From: Buchnera aphidicola
GTDB taxonomy: Bacteria; Pseudomonadota; Gammaproteobacteria; Enterobacterales; Enterobacteriaceae
Length of the DNA: 64,000 bases
Assembly: GCF_900128725.1 (NCBI RefSeq)
Contig: NZ_LT667500.1
Coordinates: 186,001 to 250,000 of the forward strand
Direction: 5' to 3'
This document shows, one piece after another, positions 40,541-48,732 of this stretch. The notes beneath the pieces are model-generated. The model saw only the letters and a list, made by a program, of their open reading frames with translations. It was not told where the DNA came from and made no database searches. Position 1 is the stretch's first letter; each line of letters starts with the position of its first letter. The position numbers and the translations under genes were made by a program.

Positions 40541-41536
40541 TTATTCTATTAATACCCATAATGGATTTTTTCCTACTGACTGACTAAGTTTAGGGACCAA
40601 ATAACCGTATTGTACGTTAATGTGGTATACGGTCATACTATTGGATTTTTCTCCTATAACTATCAAAACTTTTCCATCACGGCTAATATTAAATGATCTC
40701 GGTTGTAATTCAGTTTTATAAGTGTGCTTATAAGATAAGAAGCCCTTTTTTTGATGAACTGTAAAAAAAGAAATAATGCTATTTGCGCGGTCACATGCAT
40801 ATAAGTAAACCCCATTAGGATGAATGTGAATTTCTGATGCCCAAGGAGCGTGTAAATATGGTTTAAGAACTAAATGAGTAGACTGGATTAAAATTAAAGA
40901 AGCATTAGCATCATAAATACGCCAAACATCAATCGTTCCCTTAAATTCATTAATAGAATACAAGTAACTACTCTTAGAATGAAAAGCAAAATGTCTTGGG
41001 CCACTATTTTTTTTTGTAATAGTAACATTATTTAAAGCAAAAGTTTTTTTATTAAATTTATCTAGAATAATTTTATAAATATAGATTCTATCTTCTTGTA
41101 AAGAGGATACAAAAATTAAGTTATGTTTATGATGCATGACAATCGAATGACAACCTTTTATCTTTTTAAATACATGAGTAATTTTTTGAATTATTCCACC
41201 TGTATTTAATTTACATAATAGAAATCCGTTTCCGTGATACGAAGCGCAAAATAATATTTTGTTATCTGTACTGAACGAAATATAATTTGGCGTATTAAAT
41301 ATAGCAATCTCATGTATTTTCGTACACTGAAAATTATCATATATTTTATATGTAACAATTTGATTTTTTAATCTTTCTCCAACGTATAATAAATTATTAT
41401 TTTTATTATATTTTAAAGGTTGAGGAGTGCCTGTTGTTAAAATACTATTCTTTTTGAGCAATTTAAACGTTTTGTCTAAGGTCCATAGCTCGATACTTTG
41501 GTCACCAGAACAAGCAATAAAAATTTTTTTTTTCAT
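40541..41536 (-). CDS. pgl: 6-phosphogluconolactonase (YbhE type)
   Basis: Seven-bladed beta-propeller lactonase of the oxidative pentose phosphate pathway, 331 aa, the same length as E. coli YbhE. Seen: the repeated blade pattern (IACSGDQSIELWTL, NLLYVGERLKN, KILFCASYHGNGFLL, HNLIFVSSLQEDRIYIY, and so on) and the conserved GPRHFAFH and APWASEIHIHPNGVYLYACDR, with the acidic and His residues of the active-site face. Single-gene unit, convergent with glyA. Confidence 0.93.
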   Translation of the reverse strand: MKKKIFIACSGDQSIELWTLDKTFKLLKKNSILTTGTPQPLKYNKNNNLLYVGERLKNQIVTYKIYDNFQCTKIHEIAIFNTPNYISFSTDNKILFCASYHGNGFLLCKLNTGGIIQKITHVFKKIKGCHSIVMHHKHNLIFVSSLQEDRIYIYKIILDKFNKKTFALNNVTITKKNSGPRHFAFHSKSSYLYSINEFKGTIDVWRIYDANASLILIQSTHLVLKPYLHAPWASEIHIHPNGVYLYACDRANSIISFFTVHQKKGFLSYKHTYKTELQPRSFNISRDGKVLIVIGEKSNSMTVYHINVQYGYLVPKLSQSVGKNPLWVLIE

Positions 41537-41645
41537 ATGTTTGCCTAGATTATATATTTATTATTATAAGTCTATAAAATTATTTGTTATAATTTATAAG
41601 AAAATTGTGGAAAAAAATCATAAAATAAAAAATATAGTTTTCTTC

Positions 41646-43751
41646 TTAACGAGAATCTCTAAGTCTGTTTTCTATGATAGATCGCAAAAAACATTTAATC
41701 CATTTTAATAGCAAGATATCATTAATAAAGCATTTATAGATATATAATTTATATTTATATATTTTCCATTTATTAGGTTGTTTTACGATTTTTTTATATA
41801 ACCAAATAGTATTTAAAAGGTTTTTCTTAGAAAAAACTATACATATTCTTTTAACACAAAACTGAATTTTTTTAATACCAATTTTTTTTGCTAGTAATTT
41901 TATCCGCATTAATGAAAATAAATTTTCTGCACTATCAGGAAAAACACCAAATGCATTATATATTTTTCTTTTAATTTTAATTAATTGATCCTTGTTTTTA
42001 ACACATGATATTTTTTTGTATAATATCAACCGTATATCAACATCGTAGATATACGTTTCCGGTAATATAGCTGACACATTTAATTGAAGATCTACATCTT
42101 TATCGACTTGAAATAGCTCATCATCTCTGATTTGACCTTTATTAGCTGTAATATTTTTCATCGCTGCATCTAAAAATTTTTTATATAATTCCAGACCAAT
42201 AGTGTCGATGTGCCCGCTTTGATTTTTTCCCAATAACTCGCCCACCCCTCTAATTTCTGAGTCATGTGTAGATAACATGAAACCAGATCCTAAATTTGTA
42301 AATGATTTAACTATATTTAATCTTTTTTGGGCAGTATGATGTATTTTTTTTGTCTCTGATATTAAAAAAAAGGCATATGCTTGCCGTTCAGATCGACCAA
42401 TTCGACCACGTAATTGATGAAGTTGCGATAATCCAAATTTATCAGCGTTTTCTATAATCATTGTATTAACATTACTAATATGAATCCCTGTATCTATAAT
42501 AGTTGTACATATTAATACATCGAATTGTTTATTAAAAAAATCATGCATAATTTTACGTAAATCTTTACTATGCATTTTTCCATGACTAATTTGAATACGA
42601 GCTTCTGGAATTAAATGACATAAATATTTTTTTTTTTCCTCTATATTATGTACAATATTATATACATAATAAACTTGCCCCCCTCGTCTTAATTCTTTTA
42701 AAATTATTGCTCTAATAACCTCAGAGTCAAATTTTTTAATAAAAGTTTTAATTTCTAAGCGTTTATTGGGGGGGGTAGAGATTACAGAAATATCCTTCAT
42801 TCCTAAATAAGACATATTAAGTGTTCTAGGAATAGGTGTAGCTGTTAATGTTAGTACATCAATATTTGTATATAATTCTTTTATTTGTTCTTTGTGATAT
42901 ACTCCAAAACGATGCTCCTCATCAATGATTAAGAGCCCTAAATCGCTCCAAACTAAGTTTTTTGATAAAATTTTATGGGTTCCAATTAAGATATTAATAA
43001 GATTATTTTTAATTTTTTTTCTAATAATTAGCTCGCTTTTTATTGTTGTGAAGCGTGAATATACATCAATAACATAGGTGTATTTAGAAAATCTGTTGGT
43101 AAAAGTATCAAAATGCTGTTGAGCTAATAATGTCGTTGGAACCAGGATAGCAACTTGTTTTTTATTATCTAAAGCAATAAATGCTGCTCGCATAGCTACT
43201 TCTGTTTTTCCAAACCCTACATCTCCACATAACAGGCGATCCATAGGAATCGGTTTACTCATATCTTCAATAATTTCTTTAATAGATTTTTTTTGATCTT
43301 GAGTAATAGAGTATAAACATTGATTACAAAAATATTTATAATTTAAAAAATTTTTTTTAAAAGAAAAACCCGGTCTAATAGACCGATTAGATTTGATGTC
43401 AATAAGCCGAGCTGCTATATCATAAATTTTTTTTTTAATTTGGTTGCATTCATTTAGCCATTTTTTGTGCCCCAAAATATCCAAAGAAATATTTGAATTT
43501 ATGGCATTGGTATATGTACTAATTAGTTCAAGAGATGTAATCGGGACATATAATTTTGCTTTTTTAGCATATAATATTACAAAATATTCTGCAACTATAC
43601 CGTTGTTATTTAACGTACACAAACCAATATATTTACCAATTCCGTATTTGATATGAACAACTAGCTGATTTTTTTTAAAATATTTTTTTTTTTTAAACAT
43701 TAACGTAGAAAAATTACTTTGATTTGTATTTATGTCTATTTTTTTTTTCAT
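41646..43751 (-). CDS. mfd: Transcription-repair coupling factor Mfd, lacking the UvrB-like N-terminal half
   Basis: 701 aa from ATG 43751 (a TTG six codons upstream is less likely), against 1148 in E. coli. It begins at the RNA-polymerase interaction domain (QLVVHIKYGIGKYIG to LYVPITSLELIS), then the RecG-like translocase: Walker A CGDVGFGKTEVAMRAA (about 175-190), Walker B IIDEEHRFGV, TATPIPRTLN, and helicase motif VI HQLRGRIGRSERQAYAF. The C-terminal domain 7 (ILPETYIYDVDIRLILYKKI) is kept. Missing are domains 1-3, the UvrB homology that recruits UvrA. It can probably still push stalled RNA polymerase off DNA, but not recruit excision repair in the usual way. Confidence 0.94.
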   Translation of the reverse strand: MKKKIDINTNQSNFSTLMFKKKKYFKKNQLVVHIKYGIGKYIGLCTLNNNGIVAEYFVILYAKKAKLYVPITSLELISTYTNAINSNISLDILGHKKWLNECNQIKKKIYDIAARLIDIKSNRSIRPGFSFKKNFLNYKYFCNQCLYSITQDQKKSIKEIIEDMSKPIPMDRLLCGDVGFGKTEVAMRAAFIALDNKKQVAILVPTTLLAQQHFDTFTNRFSKYTYVIDVYSRFTTIKSELIIRKKIKNNLINILIGTHKILSKNLVWSDLGLLIIDEEHRFGVYHKEQIKELYTNIDVLTLTATPIPRTLNMSYLGMKDISVISTPPNKRLEIKTFIKKFDSEVIRAIILKELRRGGQVYYVYNIVHNIEEKKKYLCHLIPEARIQISHGKMHSKDLRKIMHDFFNKQFDVLICTTIIDTGIHISNVNTMIIENADKFGLSQLHQLRGRIGRSERQAYAFFLISETKKIHHTAQKRLNIVKSFTNLGSGFMLSTHDSEIRGVGELLGKNQSGHIDTIGLELYKKFLDAAMKNITANKGQIRDDELFQVDKDVDLQLNVSAILPETYIYDVDIRLILYKKISCVKNKDQLIKIKRKIYNAFGVFPDSAENLFSLMRIKLLAKKIGIKKIQFCVKRICIVFSKKNLLNTIWLYKKIVKQPNKWKIYKYKLYIYKCFINDILLLKWIKCFLRSIIENRLRDSR

Positions 43752-44357
43752 TGAAATGATAGTTTCCAATACAAGATAAATAACAATATTAATATAATCA
43801 TGGCTATGGTATAATACGCCTATTTATTTATATATAAAATGATATTTTTATTAATTGGTAATAATTATTAATATTTTTTAATAAAATATATGCAACTCTA
43901 AGAGAATAAAATAATTTAATTAAAATAAAAAATAATTATTTGTAATAATAGAAAATTACTTAATAAAATGATTGTTTGTATACTAATATAGAGTTATTTT
44001 ATACTTATGCCTGATTATATTGGTTTATAATTAATGTTTCAAGATTTATAAGAAAAATATTGCTTGTATGTAAATTGATTATTGGAAAGTATGTTTTAAA
44101 CCATGTCTATGAGCCTTGTATACATTTAAAATATTTAAAAAAAGATAACTATTTTTTTATAAAACATATAAAAATTCTCGATAGTCGTATTTTACTGTAA
44201 CTACTACATGTAGATTACAATGATTAAAAATATTTTTATATTTATAGAATACTACAAAAATTGTAGTACATTAATAATAAGTCCTTGTATATATTTTACA
44301 TATACAGCCTTTTAATAAAAAATATATATATCTAATCTTCTGGTTAACTTAAATCAT
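43752..44357. other. Intergenic region between mfd and gapA
   Basis: About 600 bases between divergent genes, with no gene recognised. Near gapA it contains several dyads: a 10-base palindrome CTACATGTAG (about 44204), and a perfect 8-bp stem TACTACAA/TTGTAGTA with a 3-base loop at 44250-44268. No trace of the missing N-terminal half of mfd is seen immediately upstream of its start. It must hold the gapA promoter, but no hexamer pair is convincing. Confidence 0.5.
44250..44268. repeat. Perfect dyad upstream of gapA
   Basis: TACTACAA AAA TTGTAGTA, an 8-bp perfect inverted repeat with a 3-base centre, about 90 bases before the gapA ATG. A related TACTACATGTAG lies 40 bases upstream. It could be an operator or a leader hairpin; the position suggests a link with gapA expression, but this is unproven. 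Confidence 0.35.
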
Positions 44358-45353
44358 ATGAAAATAAAAATTGCTATCAATGGGTTTGGTCGTATCGGAA
44401 GAATGGTCTTTCGAATAGCTCAAACCAGATCGGATATAGAAGTAGTTGCCATTAATGACTTATCAGACGCGAAGTATTTAGCTTACATGTTAAAATATGA
44501 TTCTACGCATGGAGTTTTTTCAGGATCGATTCAAAAAAAAGATAATTTTTTAATTGTAAATAATAAAAAAATATATGTTTTTTCAGAAAAAAAACCAGAA
44601 AAAATAGACTGGAAATCAATTAATGTTGATGTCGTTATTGAAGCTACTGGAGTCTTTTTAACCACTGAATCTGCCTATAAACATATAACTGCTGGGGCAA
44701 AAAAAGTTGTATTAACAGGACCATCTAAAGATGATACACCAATGTTTGTTAGGGGGGTTAATTTTAGCCAATACAGTGGTCAAAAGATTGTCTCAAATGC
44801 ATCCTGCACTACTAACTGTTTAGCTCCATTAGCAAAAATATTAAATGATGAATTTGAAATTATTGAAGGGTTGATGACTACAGTGCATGCTACAACTGCT
44901 ACTCAAAAAACTGTAGACGGAGTTTCTTTAAAGGATTGGAGAGGGGGTAGAGGAGCTTTACAAAATATAATACCTGCATCTACAGGAGCTGCTCAAGCAG
45001 TAGGAAAAATTTTACCTGAATTGAATAATAAGATTACCGGAATAGCTTTTAGAGTACCCGTTCCAAATGTTTCTGTAGTAGATTTTACGGTTCGAATAAA
45101 GCAAGATGTTACTTATTCCGATGTATGCAAAACTATTAAATTAGCTGCTAAAACATACATGAAAGATATTATTGGATATACTAACGAAGAAGTAGTATCC
45201 AGCGACTTTAACGGATCTCACCTAACATCTATTTTTGATAAAAAAGCAGGTTTGTCTTTAAATAAAAATTTCATGAAATTAGTATTATGGTATGATAATG
45301 AAGTCGGGTATTCAAATAAAGTATTAGATTTAGCAAAATGGATTACATCTTAA
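44358..45353 (+). CDS. gapA: Glyceraldehyde-3-phosphate dehydrogenase
   Basis: NAD-dependent glycolytic enzyme, 331 aa, the E. coli length. Catalytic C150 is in [15 protein letters not shown] at the exact E. coli number, the Rossmann start is [15 protein letters not shown], and the catalytic His follows in [10 protein letters not shown]. Highly conserved relative to its neighbours, as usual for a central glycolytic gene. A hairpin follows at 45401. Together with pfkA, tpiA and gpmA in this window it supplies most of lower glycolysis. Confidence 0.98.
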   Translation: MKIKIAINGFGRIGRMVFRIAQTRSDIEVVAINDLSDAKYLAYMLKYDSTHGVFSGSIQKKDNFLIVNNKKIYVFSEKKPEKIDWKSINVDVVIEATGVFLTTESAYKHITAGAKKVVLTGPSKDDTPMFVRGVNFSQYSGQKIVSNASCTTNCLAPLAKILNDEFEIIEGLMTTVHATTATQKTVDGVSLKDWRGGRGALQNIIPASTGAAQAVGKILPELNNKITGIAFRVPVPNVSVVDFTVRIKQDVTYSDVCKTIKLAAKTYMKDIIGYTNEEVVSSDFNGSHLTSIFDKKAGLSLNKNFMKLVLWYDNEVGYSNKVLDLAKWITS

Positions 45354-45400
45354 TTGATAAATAAGATATGCAATATAAGACGTAATATAAAAGTTATACT

Positions 45401-45434
45401 GACAGTATTCAAGATGATTTATTTTGATGCTGTC
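45401..45434 (+). terminator. Probable gapA terminator hairpin
   Basis: GACAGTATTCAA pairs with TTGATGCTGTC (one bulged T and one U-G pair), about 48 bases after the gapA stop and followed by AAAATATG rather than a T-run. Best read as a 3'-end hairpin of moderate strength. Confidence 0.4.
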
Positions 45435-45584
45435 AAAATATGTATAGATTATTAGCACACAAAACTATCAAATTAATTTTTTATGCTTCCGTTAACCCGC
45501 AGTAAAAATATAAATTTTTATTTATAACCAATATTATATTTCTAAAAATATACATCATTTTTAATAGTAATAAAAATTATAAAA

Positions 45585-46106
45585 TTAATTATTTAAAAGA
45601 TTGATTTCTGAAAAAACTAACTTTAACCATGAAACAATACGTTTTTTTGTTAATTGTGCTTGATTGTCTTCATCAATTGGTAATCCATGAAAATGAGTCT
45701 TATTTTTTTGAGCTTTAGAACTTTCAAATTTATAGTTTTTGATAGGCCATTTACCCACGCATCGAGCATTTCTTTTCTTTAGAAAACCGTACATAATGCC
45801 AATAGCATCACAAAAATATTCTGAATATTCTTCTTGATCTCCGCATCCGAACAGAGCAATAATTTTTTTATCAAAATTGATTTTTTCTAAAATTGGCAAT
45901 GCATCTTCCCAATCACATTGTAACTCTCCATAATACCAAGTTGGTATTCCGAAAAATACAATATTAAACTTTTCTATCATTTGTAAAGAAGAATGGGATA
46001 TATCAAATAGTTTTGATTTTTTTTGACCAATTTGTTGGTGTATAATGTGCGACACTTTCTCAGTATTTCCCGTGTCACTTCCGTAAAAAATACCTATTTC
46101 TTTCAT
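45585..46106 (-). CDS. fldA: Flavodoxin 1
   Basis: FMN electron carrier, 173 aa (E. coli 176). The phosphate-binding loop GSDTGNTEKV (residues 9-18) is intact, as are the isoalloxazine-flanking segments PTWYYGELQCDWED (Trp) and GCGDQEEYSEYFCDA (Tyr). In Buchnera it can serve radical-SAM enzymes such as LipA and RlmN, encoded in this window, and biotin or methionine metabolism. Single gene, divergent from phrB. Confidence 0.96.
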   Translation of the reverse strand: MKEIGIFYGSDTGNTEKVSHIIHQQIGQKKSKLFDISHSSLQMIEKFNIVFFGIPTWYYGELQCDWEDALPILEKINFDKKIIALFGCGDQEEYSEYFCDAIGIMYGFLKKRNARCVGKWPIKNYKFESSKAQKNKTHFHGLPIDEDNQAQLTKKRIVSWLKLVFSEINLLNN

Positions 46107-46477
46107 CGCGGTAATCTCTCGAGAATAAATATTTAATTATTTAAACCATTATTTTTGTATATAAAAATATAATTTAATAGTTGGTGCACCAATTATTTTT
46201 ACTATAAAAAATTTTTATGCTAATAACAATTTTTATTTTAACAATTATATTATATATGTCACGGATAACAAGAAAAACGAATAAAAAAAAATATTTTGTT
46301 TATAATTATTTTATATTATATAATAATAATTCTTGAATAAAAAATTTTTTGTTATCCCTTTATACAAAATATATACAAAATATTTTTACGAAATAAAAAT
46401 TAATATTTTAATATTTTTATTTATGCTAAATTACTAAAAACAATTTTTATCATTAAGATATATAATATAATAAAATT
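46107..46477. other. Intergenic region between fldA and phrB
   Basis: 371 bases between divergent starts, about 85% A/T. No ORF or remnant recognised. It should carry the promoters of both genes. Confidence 0.5.
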
Positions 46478-47911
46478 ATGAATATCAATTTAATGTGGTT
46501 TCGAAGAGATTTACGAATTCACGATAATAAAGCTTTATATTATGCTTGCCAAGACACCCATGCCCGTGTTATTGCTATATTCGTATATACACCCGGTCAA
46601 TGGTTATTACATAATCAATCACCAAAACAAACGCTATATATATATAAAAATTTAATTTTTTTAAAAAAAAAACTCTTGAAATTAAAAATTCCACTTTTTT
46701 TTTTAAAATCGACTGATTTTTTAGATTCAGTAAAAAAAATATTAAATTTTTGTTGCATACATAAAGTTAAAAATCTTTATTATAATTATGAATACGGGTG
46801 CAATGAAAAAACACGAGATAACTCTGTTCAACGCCTATGTATAAAGAATAATATTGTTGTTCATGGGTTTTATGATAATGTTCTAATTTCTCCAGAGAAG
46901 ATTAAAAATCATCTTAACCAAGCCTATAAGAGATATCAATGTTTTAAAAAAAAAATTATCAACACAGTTAATTTGCATAGAATTATTTGCTACCCCAAGC
47001 CCAAGCCTAGGATATTTTTTTTTCAAAATCTTAAAACAGAGATTCCGATATTTACATGCCCTCAAGAGAAATTTAATGAATCTATTTTTCTAGTAGGAGA
47101 AGATAATGTTTTTTTACAACTCGAAAAGTTCTGTAATAAATATTATAAGCAACATTTATATAAATCAAAATCACGAAACTATCAAATAAATAGTTTTTTA
47201 TCATCAGCTTTAAATATTGGAGTTATATCAGTTCGAAAATGTGTATTAATGTTTTTAAAAAAAAATATTTTTATAAAAACGCTAGAGGATATTAATGCTA
47301 ATGCATGGATTAATGAAATACTATGGAGAGAATTTTTTTATCACCTAATGTATTCATATCCAGAATTAAGCCAATACAAAACGCTTTCATTAATCGACAA
47401 AAGAATTCCATGGAAAAAAAATAAATTTTTATTTACATTATGGAAAAACGGAAATACCGGATATCCTATAATTGACGCTGCTATGCGACAATTAAACGAA
47501 TTAGGATGGATTAGTAATCGATTAAGAATGATTTCTGGAAGTTTTTTAGCAAAAATTTTTTTTTTAAATTGGCGCTTAGGTGAAAGATATTTTATGTCTA
47601 GATTAGTAGATGGTAATTTAGCTATAAATAACGGTTGCTGGCAATGGGTTGCCTCTGTCGGAACTGAAAAAATGCCTTATTTTCGCAAATTTAATTTTCT
47701 TACCCAATCTAAAAAAATAGACCCTTTAGGGGTTCTTATAAGAAAAATGATTCCTGAATTAAGATATACGCCTAATAAACATGTTCATTTTCCTTATCTG
47801 CAAAAATGTCATAATAGATTCGCGGTTAATTTTCTACACCACATTGATCAATTTTACAATAAAACTATAAAAATATTTTCACAAATATATAGTGATATCA
47901 AACATGAGTAA
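46478..47911 (+). CDS. phrB: Deoxyribodipyrimidine photolyase
   Basis: Light-dependent repair of cyclobutane dimers using FAD, with an antenna cofactor. It is 477 aa (E. coli 472). Seen: N-terminal MNINLMWFRRDLRIHDNKAL antenna domain, FAD-binding WINEILWREFFYHLM, GNTGYPIIDAAMRQL, and LAINNGCWQWVASVGTE, with the flavin-contact Asn and the Trp of the electron-transfer chain. No active-site loss. Its retention in an intracellular symbiont is typical of Buchnera. It is 8 bp upstream of ybgI, as in E. coli (phr-ybgI). Confidence 0.96.
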   Translation: MNINLMWFRRDLRIHDNKALYYACQDTHARVIAIFVYTPGQWLLHNQSPKQTLYIYKNLIFLKKKLLKLKIPLFFLKSTDFLDSVKKILNFCCIHKVKNLYYNYEYGCNEKTRDNSVQRLCIKNNIVVHGFYDNVLISPEKIKNHLNQAYKRYQCFKKKIINTVNLHRIICYPKPKPRIFFFQNLKTEIPIFTCPQEKFNESIFLVGEDNVFLQLEKFCNKYYKQHLYKSKSRNYQINSFLSSALNIGVISVRKCVLMFLKKNIFIKTLEDINANAWINEILWREFFYHLMYSYPELSQYKTLSLIDKRIPWKKNKFLFTLWKNGNTGYPIIDAAMRQLNELGWISNRLRMISGSFLAKIFFLNWRLGERYFMSRLVDGNLAINNGCWQWVASVGTEKMPYFRKFNFLTQSKKIDPLGVLIRKMIPELRYTPNKHVHFPYLQKCHNRFAVNFLHHIDQFYNKTIKIFSQIYSDIKHE

Positions 47912-47919
47912 TATTAAAA

Positions 47920-48669
47920 ATGAATAACTTTTTTCTTGAAAAATTAATTAATAAAAAATTACGAGCACCTAAATACATAGACGATTATATGCCTAATGGG
48001 TTACAAGTAGAAGGTAAATCAGAAATTAAAAATATTATTACAGGAGTAACAGCCTCTCAAAAATTATTAGATATAGCTATCAATACACATGCGGATGCAG
48101 TTATTGTTCATCACGGTTATTTTTGGAAAAATCAAGGAAGAAAAATTCTTGGTATGAATAAATCTCGATTACAAAAATTATTAACCCACAATATTAATTT
48201 ATATGCCTGGCATTTACCGTTAGATACACATCCCGAATTAGGCAATAATGCCCAATTAGGTAAATTACTAAACATTTCTACCCAAGGTATTATATCTCCC
48301 TACATTTTTATGGGTTATTTTAAAAAAAAACATACCAAAAAATCATTATCTCAACTCATTAAAGAAAAATTAAACCGAGATCCATTTCATTATGGGCAAA
48401 CAGGGACCAAATATATCCGCAATATAGCCTGGTGTACTGGGAAGGGACAAAAATTGTTTCCCCGAGTAGTGAACTTAAACCTTGATGCATACTTAACTGG
48501 AGAAGTGTCAGAAGACACGGTACATATAGCAGAAGAAAATAATATGCATTTTTTTTCATTAGGACATCATGCTACAGAAAAGTTTGGAATTCAAGCGCTG
48601 GGAAAGTGGCTCTTTCGAAAAGATAAAAATTTAAAAATAAAGTTTATTGATATTGAAAATCCTATTTAA
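47920..48669 (+). CDS. ybgI: NIF3-family metal-binding protein YbgI
   Basis: 249 aa (E. coli 247), a toroidal di-metal protein often annotated as GTP cyclohydrolase I type 2 homologue; its exact role is unsettled. Metal-binding motifs are present: VIVHHGYFWKN (paired His), the Asp/His in WHLPLDTHPELGNN, and HHATEKFG with the final Glu. It starts 8 bp after phrB, so it is probably translated from the same mRNA. Confidence 0.94.
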   Translation: MNNFFLEKLINKKLRAPKYIDDYMPNGLQVEGKSEIKNIITGVTASQKLLDIAINTHADAVIVHHGYFWKNQGRKILGMNKSRLQKLLTHNINLYAWHLPLDTHPELGNNAQLGKLLNISTQGIISPYIFMGYFKKKHTKKSLSQLIKEKLNRDPFHYGQTGTKYIRNIAWCTGKGQKLFPRVVNLNLDAYLTGEVSEDTVHIAEENNMHFFSLGHHATEKFGIQALGKWLFRKDKNLKIKFIDIENPI

Positions 48670-48732
48670 AAATATACTCTCGCCATCTTTATTGCTAGCC
48701 TATAGAAAACTATTTAAATATATAATATAAAT

